36,534 nt of DNA from Oscillospiraceae bacterium (GTDB lineage Bacteria; Bacillota; Clostridia; Oscillospirales; Oscillospiraceae), in assembly GCA_904501855.1 (NCBI GenBank), contig CAJGCI010000004.1, positions 1 to 36,534 of the forward strand, written 5' to 3'. How positions within the stretch are numbered: position 1 is the first letter of the stretch; every line of letters begins with the position of its first letter. The notes beneath the pieces were generated by a model. The model was not told the origin of the DNA. It did no database searches and worked only from the letters and a program-made list of their open reading frames with translations. Both the position numbers and the translations under genes were made by a program. Shown in pieces: positions 22,950-31,644 of this stretch.

Positions 22950-23732
22950 TCAATTCGCAGGTAAATACGTAATTGCAACACGACCGGTCTCTGGGTGAAT
23001 TTCCGTGGTGCAGTCCACACCATAGACTTCTTTGATGTTCTCCGCCGTCAGTACTTCTTCCGGTGTACCGGAAAGAACCACTTTCCCGTCTTTCAAAACA
23101 TACAGCCGATCACAATACAGCGCTGCCATGTTCAGATCATGAATTGCGGAGAGCACTGTAACATTAAGTCGGCGAACAAAATCAAAGATCTGAAGCTGAT
23201 AGCTGATATCCAGATGGTTCGTTGGTTCATCCAGCACGAAGAAGTCACTTTCCTGGGCTACCGCACGAGCTATGATCACCCGCTGTTTCTCGCCGCCCGA
23301 CAGATTCAGGTAATTGCGTTTCTCCATATCTGCCATGCCAACATGCTCTAACGCATGGTGTACGATTTTCTTATCCTCCGGAGTATCGATATCGAACAAT
23401 CTCTTGTGAGGTGTGCGACCCATGGCCACGATCTCACTTACCTTAAAGTTAAACGGAACATCGTTTTCCTGACCTACCACTGCCATTTTCAGTGCAGACT
23501 CTTTGAAGGACATGTGCTTCATGTCTTCCCCGTCGATTTCAATCGTTCCACCGTCCGGTTCCAACGCACGGTACACATTTTTCAGCACCGTAGATTTTCC
23601 ACTGCCATTTGGTCCGATCAACCCCACGAATTCACCTGGCATGACTTGTATCGACACATGATCCGCTGCCGTTTTTTCACCATAGGAAAAAAGCAGGTTT
23701 TCTACCCTCAGTTTGGGAACAATAGTATCCAT
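22950..23732 (-). CDS. Fe-siderophore/cobalamin-type ABC importer, ATPase subunit
   Basis: 260 aa, FecE/BtuD/FhuC type: Walker A GPNGSGKS, Q-loop VGQENDVPFNFKV, the family block EIVAMGRTPHKRLF, signature LSGGEKQR, Walker B FFVLDEPTNHLD and H-loop SAIHDLNMA. It overlaps the last base of the permease gene and drives uptake through it. Confidence 0.9.
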   Translation of the reverse strand: MDTIVPKLRVENLLFSYGEKTAADHVSIQVMPGEFVGLIGPNGSGKSTVLKNVYRALEPDGGTIEIDGEDMKHMSFKESALKMAVVGQENDVPFNFKVSEIVAMGRTPHKRLFDIDTPEDKKIVHHALEHVGMADMEKRNYLNLSGGEKQRVIIARAVAQESDFFVLDEPTNHLDISYQLQIFDFVRRLNVTVLSAIHDLNMAALYCDRLYVLKDGKVVLSGTPEEVLTAENIKEVYGVDCTTEIHPETGRVAITYLPAN

Positions 23733-24805
23733 TACTTATTCTCCTTGTTGCTGCGTTTTAACAGTACGATAAAGATCGGACCGCCGATGATTGCGGTAAG
23801 GATGCCGACTGGAAGTTCTTCCGGCGCGATGATCAGTCGCGCAGCGACATCGACCCACACGACCAGGATCCCGCCCAGCAGAGCTGCGATAGGCAAGACC
23901 TTTCTATGGTCGCCTCCAACCAGCAACCTCGTAAAGTGCGGCACCATCAAGCCTACAAATCCTATCGTTCCGCTGACCGCTATCGTAACGCCGGCCATCA
24001 GAGAGGCAACCAGTATCAGTTCTTTCTGCAACAGCCGCACATTGATTCCCAACGCACCTGCATTGTCATCCCCCAGCAAGAGTAGGTTCAAGCCACGGTA
24101 ATTCAGGAGAAGGAATGCCATGCAAAGGATCAGCACAATAAGTGGCAGTTTTAAATATGCCCATTTTGCACTGGCCAGTGATCCGGACATCCAGAACTCG
24201 GCATTGTGCAGTCCCAGTGCATTCGGCGCGCCCAGTTTGATCACACTGGTCAGCCCGTCCATAATCATGGACACCGCAACACCGGACAGAAGCAGTTGTG
24301 TAATGTTAATGCGTCCGCGAACACGAGACAGGACATAGACAAAGATGATTGTGATAGCGGCACCGATAAATGCGCTGATGGAAAGGGAGTATGTTCCCAG
24401 AAAAGAGAACACTCCGAACAGCATTCCCAGCGTCGCAAATGCCGCCGCGCCAGAAGACACGCCCAGGATGAAGGGATCTGCAAGATTATTGCGCACCAGA
24501 GCCTGCATCGTCACACCACAGATGGCGAGAGATGCTCCGACGACCAGTCCCAGGCAAACGCGTGGCAACCTAAGGACCAGAACGATGTTCTGCTCCACCG
24601 GTTTCCAGTTCGGGACAATATTTCTCCCGATCCCCGGGATTTTACTTAACAGAATTCTCGCCGTAGTTTCCGGAGAAACCGAAACCGGTCCCATTCCGGT
24701 GGCAACCATGACCGTCAGCAGAGCGGCAATGATCAAGATGAGAATTACAACCCCCATGTTCAGTTCGTTCTCTGCGTTTCGCAGTGAGAGACGTTTCGAT
24801 CGCAT
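23732..24805 (-). CDS. Fe-siderophore/cobalamin-type ABC importer, permease subunit (FecCD family)
   Basis: About 357 aa with roughly ten membrane helices and the FecCD marks RLPRVCLGLVVGASLAICG, NNLADPFILGVSSGAA and GTIGFVGLMVPHFTRLLVGGDHR. The start is set at the ATG at 24805 because GGAG lies six bases upstream; an ATG four codons earlier has no good site. One permease gene is present, so it should act as a homodimer. Box E drives it with a leader of about 26 nt. Confidence 0.9.
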   Translation of the reverse strand: MRSKRLSLRNAENELNMGVVILILIIAALLTVMVATGMGPVSVSPETTARILLSKIPGIGRNIVPNWKPVEQNIVLVLRLPRVCLGLVVGASLAICGVTMQALVRNNLADPFILGVSSGAAAFATLGMLFGVFSFLGTYSLSISAFIGAAITIIFVYVLSRVRGRINITQLLLSGVAVSMIMDGLTSVIKLGAPNALGLHNAEFWMSGSLASAKWAYLKLPLIVLILCMAFLLLNYRGLNLLLLGDDNAGALGINVRLLQKELILVASLMAGVTIAVSGTIGFVGLMVPHFTRLLVGGDHRKVLPIAALLGGILVVWVDVAARLIIAPEELPVGILTAIIGGPIFIVLLKRSNKENK

Positions 24806-24837
24806 ATCATTCTCCATCCATTATCTGGTTTAGCAAC

Positions 24838-24881
24838 ATACTACGTCCCCCCACGAACTCACACAAGCTCCCCCGGGGGAT
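24838..24881 (-). promoter_or_regulatory. Box E: C-tract/G-tract promoter of the FecCD-type importer operon
   Basis: Minus strand. Box ATCCCCCGGGGGAGC (24867-24881), -35 TTGTGT (24861-24866), 17-nt spacer, -10 TAGTAT (24838-24843). Predicted start near 24831. Confidence 0.78.
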
Positions 24882-24944
24882 ATTCTTTTGGGTTGATTCC
24901 AGGTGCTTCCATCGCGTGTATTCCGCTTCTGCGATCCCATCAAT

Positions 24945-24988
24945 ATCCCCCCCCGGGGCTTGTTTGGAGCTCACGCTTCCCATAGAAT
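24945..24988 (+). promoter_or_regulatory. Box F: C-tract/G-tract promoter of the AstE-like operon
   Basis: Plus strand. Box ATCCCCCCCCGGGGC (24945-24959), -35 TTGTTT (24960-24965), 17-nt spacer, -10 TAGAAT (24983-24988). Predicted start near 24995. It is divergent from box E. Confidence 0.78.
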
Positions 24989-25037
24989 AATCAGTGTCTA
25001 TCGGACAATATGGAAATCGCAAATCATGAGGTATTCA

Positions 25038-25985
25038 ATGACTGTAAAAAGTATCGCCGGCCACGATCTTCACCCCGGCAAAATCATCAAAGATCATATC
25101 CATGTGGAAGGAACGGAGCTTCATATTCCTCATGTCATCCTGTGTGGTGACGATACAGGCCCGGTTATACTGATTACTGCCGGAATTCACAGCGCTGAGT
25201 ATGTGGGGATTCAGGCCACCATTGAGCTTTCCAACGAACTGTCTCCCTCCGAGCTTCATGGAACTGTCATCCTCATTCCGCTTGCCAATCGTTCTGGTTT
25301 TGAGAACCGCACCATGTCCATGGTGTATGAAGACGGCAAAAATCTAAACCGGGTATTTCCGGGAAACCGTTCCGGCACAACCGCAGACCGTCTGGCGCAT
25401 GTCATTTTTGATTCCTTCATCTGCCAAGCAGATGCCTTTATCGATCTTCACAGCGGAGACGGGTACGAATCTTTGATTCCTTATGTGTACTATCTGAAAG
25501 AGTCACCCGCAGCACAAAAAGCACGGGAAATGGCGGAATGCGTCAACACAGAATACGTCGTCCCGTCCCGGTGCCGTACCGGCGGCGCATACAATTTGGC
25601 TTCCATCCGCGGGATACCTAGCATTCTGATTGAGCGTGGTCAGCTTAGTCTGTATCATCGGGAGGAAATCGAAGCCGACAAAGCGGATGTGCGTAACATT
25701 CTACGTCGTCTCGGAGTTCTACCCGGCGATTGGATCACTTATCCAAAAACGGTCTTGCGGGAATTCAGTGATGACGCACCATGTACCGGTTGCTGGTATC
25801 CTTTCATTAAAGTTGGAGATTCTTTTCATAAAGGAGACCAGCTTGGAGAGATCCGTGACTATTTTGGAAATGTGCTGTTTGCAGAGAAAGCTCCGTCCGA
25901 TGGTGTCCTGATCCACCAGTGTTCACACCTGAACATCGTGGAAGGCGGCCCCATGATCACATATGGAGTTCCTGAAAATAATTAG
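25038..25985 (+). CDS. AstE/aspartoacylase-family zinc-dependent deacylase (M14-like)
   Basis: 315 aa. It carries the zinc-ligand motif GIHSAEYVG (His51, Glu54), a third ligand in IDLHSGD (His138) and the substrate-carboxylate Arg in NLNRVFPG (105). These are marks of the succinylglutamate desuccinylase/aspartoacylase family. The C-terminal part is a small beta-rich domain (VGDSFHKGDQLGEIRDYFG), as in that family. It should cleave an amide or peptide bond of an N-acyl amino acid or small peptide-like compound in the cytoplasm. I prefer the ATG at 25038 (GAGG six bases upstream) over one at 25026. With a methyltransferase next and the FecCD-type importer opposite, the substrate may be an imported chelate. 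Confidence 0.85.
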   Translation: MTVKSIAGHDLHPGKIIKDHIHVEGTELHIPHVILCGDDTGPVILITAGIHSAEYVGIQATIELSNELSPSELHGTVILIPLANRSGFENRTMSMVYEDGKNLNRVFPGNRSGTTADRLAHVIFDSFICQADAFIDLHSGDGYESLIPYVYYLKESPAAQKAREMAECVNTEYVVPSRCRTGGAYNLASIRGIPSILIERGQLSLYHREEIEADKADVRNILRRLGVLPGDWITYPKTVLREFSDDAPCTGCWYPFIKVGDSFHKGDQLGEIRDYFGNVLFAEKAPSDGVLIHQCSHLNIVEGGPMITYGVPENN

Positions 25986-25999
25986 AAGGATATAGCTTT

Positions 26000-26782
26000 A
26001 TGAAACTATCAACAATTTTGAGCGAAAACCATTCATATTGGACGAAGCGGGCGCAAGGCTATTCCCAAGTGAATCAGCGGGAACTGGAGAGCCAGCAGCG
26101 TTGTATTTGGCAGAGAACGCTTTGTCAGGAACTTCAGACGCATTTTCCAGATCGTCCACATGAAATGCTTCGGATCTTGGACATCGGCTGCGGACCCGGA
26201 TTCTTCTCCATCGTTCTTGCGGAAGAGGGATTTGCCGTCACCGCTATCGACCTTACTTCTGCTATGCTTCAGGAAGCTCAGATGAACGCAGGACTATTGG
26301 CACATAAAATATGTTTCATGGAAATGAACGCGGAAGAGCTATCCTTTCCCGATCACAGCTTTGATGCTATCGTCTCTCGGAATCTGACATGGAATCTTCC
26401 CCATCCGGAACGGGCTTATGCAGAATGGAACCGTGTTCTGAAGCCAGGAGGAATTCTGCTGAATTTCGATGCCAACTGGTATCACTATCTGAACGACGAT
26501 CATGCACGTCAGGCTTATGAAGAAGATCGCAAGCGCACAGCGGATCTTGGAATTCAGGATGAAAATATCGGCGATGACTTTGACGTGATGGAAGGCATTG
26601 CATCTCGAATCCCAATGACAACAACATCGCGTCCCTGTTGGGATCGCCAAGTATTGGAACATCTGGGTTTCCAGGTCACTGTAAATGAACAGATCTGGAA
26701 CAGTGTCTGGTCTATGGAAGAACGGATTAATTTCTCTTCAACCCCTATGTTTCTAATATGCGGAAAGAAAATAGTTTATTAA
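26000..26782 (+). CDS. Class I SAM-dependent methyltransferase, co-transcribed with the AstE-like gene
   Basis: 260 aa. The N-terminus YWTKRAQGYSQVNQREL is followed by motif I ILDIGCGPG (59-67), VTAIDLT, SRNLTWNLPHPERAYAEW and VLKPGGILLNFDANW. It is paralogous to the operon-leading protein at 15893-16627, with the same SRNLTW, LPH, LKPGG and FDA blocks. The gene begins 14 nt after the AstE-like gene with AGAAGGA upstream. The acceptor is unknown. Confidence 0.87.
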   Translation: MKLSTILSENHSYWTKRAQGYSQVNQRELESQQRCIWQRTLCQELQTHFPDRPHEMLRILDIGCGPGFFSIVLAEEGFAVTAIDLTSAMLQEAQMNAGLLAHKICFMEMNAEELSFPDHSFDAIVSRNLTWNLPHPERAYAEWNRVLKPGGILLNFDANWYHYLNDDHARQAYEEDRKRTADLGIQDENIGDDFDVMEGIASRIPMTTTSRPCWDRQVLEHLGFQVTVNEQIWNSVWSMEERINFSSTPMFLICGKKIVY

Positions 26783-26811
26783 ACCTGGCTCATCAGCAAA
26801 AAATGAAAAAG

Positions 26812-26853
26812 AGGAACTGCGAATGTTGATCCGATTCGCAGTTCCTTTTCTCT
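26812..26853 (+). terminator. Terminator after the AstE-like/methyltransferase operon
   Basis: A perfect 13-bp stem AGGAACTGCGAAT (26812-26824) with its complement at 26834-26846, followed by TTTTCTCTT. Confidence 0.88.
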
Positions 26854-26881
26854 TAAAAAAATGCAAAATATGCAAAAAAAT

Positions 26882-26925
26882 ATCCCCCAGGGTAGGTTGT
26901 GAGGTCGAAAAAAGTGACTTATAGT
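26882..26925 (+). promoter_or_regulatory. Box G: C-tract promoter of the SLH surface-protein gene
   Basis: Plus strand. Box ATCCCCCAGGGTAGG (26882-26896), -35 TTGTGA (26897-26902), 17-nt spacer, -10 TATAGT (26920-26925). Predicted start near 26932, with GGAAGGA and the ATG close behind. The right half of the box is degraded. Confidence 0.75.
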
Positions 26926-26960
26926 TCAATTATAAGACCTTTAGAAAGGAAGGATTGAAA

Positions 26961-29126
26961 ATGAAAAGAAGACTTGCCCTATTGCTTGTCGTTGCGATGA
27001 TCCTTGCTGTCATGATCCCCGGTGTTTCCGCTGCCGGTGCCTATGACGGAAAAACCGTTGTCATCGCTACCGCCAACGTAAAGGGTGATGTGGATGTTTA
27101 CGGTCAAGTGGCCGCCTTGAAAGACCACTATAAAGGTCAGGGTGCCGCTGTTCTTCTGGTGGATGCAGGCAACTACCTCCAAGGTGCCGCTGCAGCAAAC
27201 ATCGACCGCGGTGAGACAATTTACAGCCTGATGGATGCTGCCGGCTATGATGTGGCCGCAATGGGTCCCCGGGAATTCTATTTCGGCAACGCCACGACCG
27301 GTATGATCTATCACAGCAACCTTCACAAATTCTATACACAAAAAGAACTCTACCGTGGCGCAGAAGCGCAGGAATATGGTGTCAATGCCAAGGGTGATGT
27401 AAAAGAGACTCGCCCCGCAAAAGACCCCGCCAAATTCAGCGTGATCAGCTCCAACATCACGAAAGCGGACGGGTATTATGACTTCGACGCAAATAAGACC
27501 TTCACTCTCGGATCCTTTAAAGTGGGTGTCTATGCGTTGACGGATGATCAGGTCGCAGAAAAACTCCAGGACAATTTCCTGGATGGATACGTCATCAATG
27601 CACCGGAATCGGTAGACCGTGCTGCGAAGTCCGCACTGAAGAGCAGCAACTTCACCATCTGTCTCAACAACTCCTCTTTTGAAAAATCCTCCGCTGATCT
27701 GACCATCAGTGCTCCGGCAGACGGCAAAGAGCTGGTCGCAATCTATGCAATTGACAACAAGACCAAGGAAGTGAAAGAGGAGAAAGCTCCCTCTGTAACT
27801 GCCAATGCGGAGATTGCAAAACAGGCTGCTGATGCCAAGAAGGCCGCTGCCGATCACATCGTTTTCACCAACTCGGTCCTCATCGATGGTGCTGATCGTG
27901 ACAACTGGTGCAGCGAAACGAATCTCGGCGATCTGGTTGCGGACGCCCTGAAATGGTACGGTGAAAACAAATTTGAAGGTTTCAAGAAAGATGCCCCTGT
28001 CATCGCCATTCAGAACGGCGGTAACTGCGATCAGTTCATGTACGAAGGTGATATCACCGATGTGGATCTACTTTATGCTCTTCCCTTCTCTCCCATGGGC
28101 ATCGGTCTTGTCTATATCACCGGTGAAGATCTTCTGAACATCCTGGAAGCCGGCACTTCTCCTTCTGAGAAATACGGCGATGAAATCTGCCCGGGATTTG
28201 CTCAGGTCTCCGGCATTGAGTATGAAGTACACGCTTACAAGGAATATGCAGAAGGAGAGCCCAACGGATCCTTCTATAAACATGCTGCCGTTAACCGTGT
28301 GGTGATTAAGAGCGTTAACGGAAAAGACTGGGATCCGAAAGCCACCTATGCACTGGTCGCCGACAACTTCAACTGCAACGGCGGTGACAACTTCTACACC
28401 ATCAGCGATATCCGTGAGAAAGATGCCAGCAAATATATGAACAACGGCAACGGTCTGAAAACAAGGGATATCGTGGCGATGTATATTAAAGAGAAGCTGA
28501 ACAACAAGCTCGGCGAGCAGTACGCGGAGCCGCAGGGCCGTATCACTGTATATCAGGAAGAGCCGAGACCCTTCGACGATGTCAAGGAAGGCTGCTGGTA
28601 CGATGCCGCCGCATCTTTCGTGTATAAGAACGGACTGATGGAAGGCACTGCAGAGAAAACATTTTCTCCTGATGTAAACTTCTCCCGTGCCATGATCGCA
28701 CAGATCCTGTACGCCATGGCGGAAAAACCGGCCGTGAAAGATGCCTCTACATTCAAAGATGTTCCCGCCGGCAAATGGTACACGAATGCTGTAACCTGGT
28801 GCGCTTCCAAGGGAATCGTTTCCGGATATCCTGACAAAACCTTCAAGCCCGATGCAGCGATCAAACGTCAGGAGATCGCAACCATCCTTCGCAAGTATGC
28901 GGAAGTAAACGGGAAGAATGTCAAGGCATCTGGAGACCTTTCCAAATTCTCGGATCAGGCAAAAGTATCCAACTATGCCAAAGATGCCATGAAATGGGCA
29001 GTCGGAAACAAGATGATTTCCGGCAACAAGATAGGCTCCGCCGTTCTTCTCGATCCACTAGGCACCACCACCCGTGCACAGGCCGCAGTGATCCTGAAGG
29101 CCTATTGCGAAAACATTCTTGCATAA
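26961..29126 (+). CDS. Secreted 5'-nucleotidase-fold protein with decayed metallophosphatase site and three SLH repeats
   Basis: 721 aa. A signal peptide is followed by a metallophosphatase-like domain (about 27-290), a 5'-nucleotidase C-terminal domain (about 300-530; SETNLGDLVADAL, IQNGGNCDQFMYEGDIT, GFAQVSGIEYEV) and three SLH repeats (about 536-721) for cell-wall anchoring. The phosphatase residues are lost. The usual D-x-H near the start reads ANVKGD, the GD of DAGD is DAGN, and the GNHEFD block is GPREFYFG. So this looks like a pseudoenzyme, perhaps a surface ligand-binding protein. GGAAGGA lies six bases before the chosen ATG; a TTG at 26955 is in frame. Box G lies upstream. Confidence 0.85.
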   Translation: MKRRLALLLVVAMILAVMIPGVSAAGAYDGKTVVIATANVKGDVDVYGQVAALKDHYKGQGAAVLLVDAGNYLQGAAAANIDRGETIYSLMDAAGYDVAAMGPREFYFGNATTGMIYHSNLHKFYTQKELYRGAEAQEYGVNAKGDVKETRPAKDPAKFSVISSNITKADGYYDFDANKTFTLGSFKVGVYALTDDQVAEKLQDNFLDGYVINAPESVDRAAKSALKSSNFTICLNNSSFEKSSADLTISAPADGKELVAIYAIDNKTKEVKEEKAPSVTANAEIAKQAADAKKAAADHIVFTNSVLIDGADRDNWCSETNLGDLVADALKWYGENKFEGFKKDAPVIAIQNGGNCDQFMYEGDITDVDLLYALPFSPMGIGLVYITGEDLLNILEAGTSPSEKYGDEICPGFAQVSGIEYEVHAYKEYAEGEPNGSFYKHAAVNRVVIKSVNGKDWDPKATYALVADNFNCNGGDNFYTISDIREKDASKYMNNGNGLKTRDIVAMYIKEKLNNKLGEQYAEPQGRITVYQEEPRPFDDVKEGCWYDAAASFVYKNGLMEGTAEKTFSPDVNFSRAMIAQILYAMAEKPAVKDASTFKDVPAGKWYTNAVTWCASKGIVSGYPDKTFKPDAAIKRQEIATILRKYAEVNGKNVKASGDLSKFSDQAKVSNYAKDAMKWAVGNKMISGNKIGSAVLLDPLGTTTRAQAAVILKAYCENILA

Positions 29127-29222
29127 TCAAAAAAACGGAGAAACGATGTCTGCAAACAAAAAGGCTACTTGCGTTGTTTCTGCTCTTTGAATAAACCTCC
29201 GCGAAATCCGCTTCTCCGTATC

Positions 29223-29262
29223 GAGTGCACATGAAGCTTTCTTCGTGTGCACTCACTTTTTT
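29223..29262 (+). terminator. Terminator of the SLH protein gene
   Basis: GAGTGCACATGAAG (29223-29236) pairs with CTTCGTGTGCACTC (29241-29254) with one mismatch, followed by ACTTTTTT. Confidence 0.88.
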
Positions 29263-29267
29263 ACTGA

Positions 29268-29297
29268 AAAATCCCCCGGGTTCTCCCGGGGGATTTT
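29268..29297 (-). terminator. Terminator of the MoxR/DUF58 operon
   Basis: A perfect 13-bp stem (AAAATCCCCCGGG at 29268-29280, complement at 29285-29297) with a TTCT loop. On the minus strand it is followed by TTTTTC, so it ends the operon read from 33776. Confidence 0.82.
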
Positions 29298-29307
29298 GCG
29301 CTGCCAT

Positions 29308-30540
29308 TCACAGAGCATGGATGTATTTGTATTTCCATTTCTGCCATCGGGAAGCCGTTTCCATCAGTGCAGTTTCGATATGCTGCTCGAAGCTCATCAC
29401 TTGATTCCATTGTTCCTCCGACATTTCATGGTCACTGAATACGGCCTCCTGCCAGATCGGCAGGATGCGTCCATATTCCGATGCGCAGTTTTGAGAGATG
29501 CTTTTACCAAGATTGGATTTCAGCCGGGAGAAGGACTCTGTTGGGACAGAGATCCCGGAAGCCCGGATCCATAAAAGGGCTACGCGGAACACCGCCTGAA
29601 TGGCCGCGGATCGATCCTCATCGTACATTCCTTCCCGTTCTTTATCCCGTTTCTTCTGGATCCGGTCCTTGATCACGGCAGGGACAAACAGCAGGAGCAG
29701 GATCAGAGCAATCACGCTGATGATCAAAACCGTTTTCATATTCACGGATTTTTCAAGTCGCAGCATAACCGGATCTTTTTCCGTCTCCTCGGGTTCCGGC
29801 TGAGGTTCTTCCTTGGAAGAGGATATGGACGGATTCTGTTCGTCCGCAACTGTAGTCTGCGCCAGCTGATCTCTCCATTGCTCGTCTTTTTCAGAAAGCG
29901 CTGTGTTCTCTCCAGGTGCAAGAAGGAACACAAGTCCGAAGAGAATGACGGCAGCAGCAAGAAACTGAAGCACCCGTCTTCGATCCATCGACGGAAACAG
30001 CATTGCTCCTGAAGTAATCACCAGAAGAATCATCCACATCCATGCCGGTGTCAGTCCGAAATAGGCGCCTGTCCCGGCAACGGTCACCGGAAATAGGATT
30101 CCGCACAGCGGTCTTGACCGACTGGCTGTCCATGCGGCGGCAACGGCAACCATTGCAGATGATACGCCGATAAAGACCGGAAGGCCTTTTCCATTCACAT
30201 CATACATCTGATAACGATACTGCTGGCGTTCCGCGCTTTGCAGGAAAAGCCGATTCAGAAAGATCTTCCCGCCATTAAAGCATTGTCTCCAGCAGATAAC
30301 CGTCATGACAAGCAGAATGCCGACAGCAATCGCTCCCATCCGGTCTACGTGCCTGTGCTCTTTGCACAACAATGGATAAAGTGCGACCAGAGACGCACCT
30401 GCTGCGATTAGGATCTCGGACCGGATTCCCGCCATGTTCATAATAGCACCGAAAAAAGCAGTGCAGTGAACGGCGACCAGAAGATTTACCGCCAGTGCCA
30501 GTCCCTTAATATTATTTTGTTCTCTCTCAAGAGCAATCAT
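29308..30540 (-). CDS. Multi-spanning membrane protein of the MoxR-DUF58 operon (DUF4129-like tail)
   Basis: About 410 aa: several N-terminal membrane helices in residues 1-200, an acidic low-complexity loop rich in Glu and Pro, another helix (MKTVLIISVIALILLLLFV), then a cytoplasmic tail of about 120 residues resembling DUF4129 (FRVALLWIRASGISVPTESF). In many Firmicutes the third gene of MoxR-DUF58 operons is a transglutaminase-like membrane protein with such a tail. Here the transglutaminase domain appears absent. Function unknown. The start is uncertain: ATG at 30540, or TTG at 30561 overlapping the upstream stop. Confidence 0.65.
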   Translation of the reverse strand: MIALEREQNNIKGLALAVNLLVAVHCTAFFGAIMNMAGIRSEILIAAGASLVALYPLLCKEHRHVDRMGAIAVGILLVMTVICWRQCFNGGKIFLNRLFLQSAERQQYRYQMYDVNGKGLPVFIGVSSAMVAVAAAWTASRSRPLCGILFPVTVAGTGAYFGLTPAWMWMILLVITSGAMLFPSMDRRRVLQFLAAAVILFGLVFLLAPGENTALSEKDEQWRDQLAQTTVADEQNPSISSSKEEPQPEPEETEKDPVMLRLEKSVNMKTVLIISVIALILLLLFVPAVIKDRIQKKRDKEREGMYDEDRSAAIQAVFRVALLWIRASGISVPTESFSRLKSNLGKSISQNCASEYGRILPIWQEAVFSDHEMSEEQWNQVMSFEQHIETALMETASRWQKWKYKYIHAL

Positions 30541-30557
30541 CGGCTTTCTTCTCGTTC

Positions 30558-31640
30558 TCAAATTTCTACGAACATCATCTGTTCCATCATGGTCTCCGGA
30601 AGGAAGAATCTTCTCCAGATTCCGTCCGGCTGAAGACCTCCCGCCTCTTTTCCCGGACTGATCAGTGTGATGCGGCTACCATTATAAAGATCTGTCAGCG
30701 CGGGATCATGATTAGGGGAAAGCGTCACCACATGTGAGAACCCTCCGCCTCTGGTCAGTTCTGTTTTCTGCTTCCACACCGGGCTTCTCAGGAGCTCTTC
30801 CACTGCAAACTGAAGCATTTCTTCCGATCGTATGTCAAAATGGCTGACGCCCCACTCCATGCAGAAATCCACTCCTTTATCCCGAAGCGATTCCGCTATT
30901 GATACAAACACCGATGTCATCCCGTGGATCTCATCCGGCGTGAGTCTCGGTTCTTTCCAGCCTTCATACCGAAGAAGCACCTGACTGACAATGGGAAGCC
31001 CCATTTCCCTTACAATGGTTTTTCCAGTCTTCTGTGACAGTTTCCAGTGAATGGCCTTAATGCTGTCTCCCGGCACATATTCCCTCATCCCGAATGTCTC
31101 GCTGGGATCATTCCCGGGTTTGGCGGAGGAATACCGATCACTGTCCGGCATTGCATGAGCGCTTTCTGCCATGACGATATCCACCGGAAAAACATTCGGT
31201 ACAACTGCAATCTGTGCTTTCACCTCTCTGGAGATCTTGTAAGAAAACAATCCGAACAGATCCTGTGCCTCCATTCCCCTTATATTCAGGCTGAGCATTC
31301 CGCAACACTCATTATGCAGCGTGACGATGTTGTCTCCTTTTTTTAGAAACAGCCGGTACTGTTCGGCTTCCCCGGTATGAACGTTTTCGATGTGCAGAAC
31401 TGTGCTGCCTTCTGAAGAAGATTGAAGCCGGCATTCCGCCGATGCCCCACAGCTCATCCGTTCAGGTACTGAAATCCGCAGGACCGCGCGGCGGCACCGC
31501 AAAAATGAGTACAGAAAACTGACCGGCGGTACCAGAACGCATGTTAGAAGTGCCGCCAGTGTCCTTCCGTTGTTTTCAAATAGATAAAAGGTCAGTGCGA
31601 CCAGAAGCAGCACCAACCAGATAACGCGTCGTTTACACAT
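30558..31640 (-). CDS. DUF58 family protein
   Basis: 360 aa. Two N-terminal membrane segments are followed by the DUF58 core GMREYVPGDSIKAIHWKLSQKTGKTIVRE, which is diagnostic (the D-x-x-R/K-x-I-x-W-K block). DUF58 proteins sit beside MoxR AAA+ ATPases and are thought to help assemble or mature protein complexes at the membrane. It starts 4 nt after MoxR ends and overlaps the downstream membrane protein if that gene uses TTG. Confidence 0.88.
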   Translation of the reverse strand: MCKRRVIWLVLLLVALTFYLFENNGRTLAALLTCVLVPPVSFLYSFLRCRRAVLRISVPERMSCGASAECRLQSSSEGSTVLHIENVHTGEAEQYRLFLKKGDNIVTLHNECCGMLSLNIRGMEAQDLFGLFSYKISREVKAQIAVVPNVFPVDIVMAESAHAMPDSDRYSSAKPGNDPSETFGMREYVPGDSIKAIHWKLSQKTGKTIVREMGLPIVSQVLLRYEGWKEPRLTPDEIHGMTSVFVSIAESLRDKGVDFCMEWGVSHFDIRSEEMLQFAVEELLRSPVWKQKTELTRGGGFSHVVTLSPNHDPALTDLYNGSRITLISPGKEAGGLQPDGIWRRFFLPETMMEQMMFVEI

Positions 31641-31644
31641 TGCC

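Noticed and set aside
24903..25037. Longer N-terminus for the AstE-like protein
   Set aside because: The extension would begin upstream of box F and the predicted transcription start, so it cannot be translated from that promoter.
26979..27857. Long open frame (292 codons) opposite the SLH protein gene
   Set aside because: It is antisense to a clearly coding signal peptide and nucleotidase-like domain; codon usage of the plus strand explains it.
29268..29297. A tenth copy of the C-tract/G-tract box
   Set aside because: It contains ATCCCCCGGG but is a perfect 13-bp hairpin with a T-run on the minus strand, and no -35/-10 lies at the fixed distance. It is a terminator.
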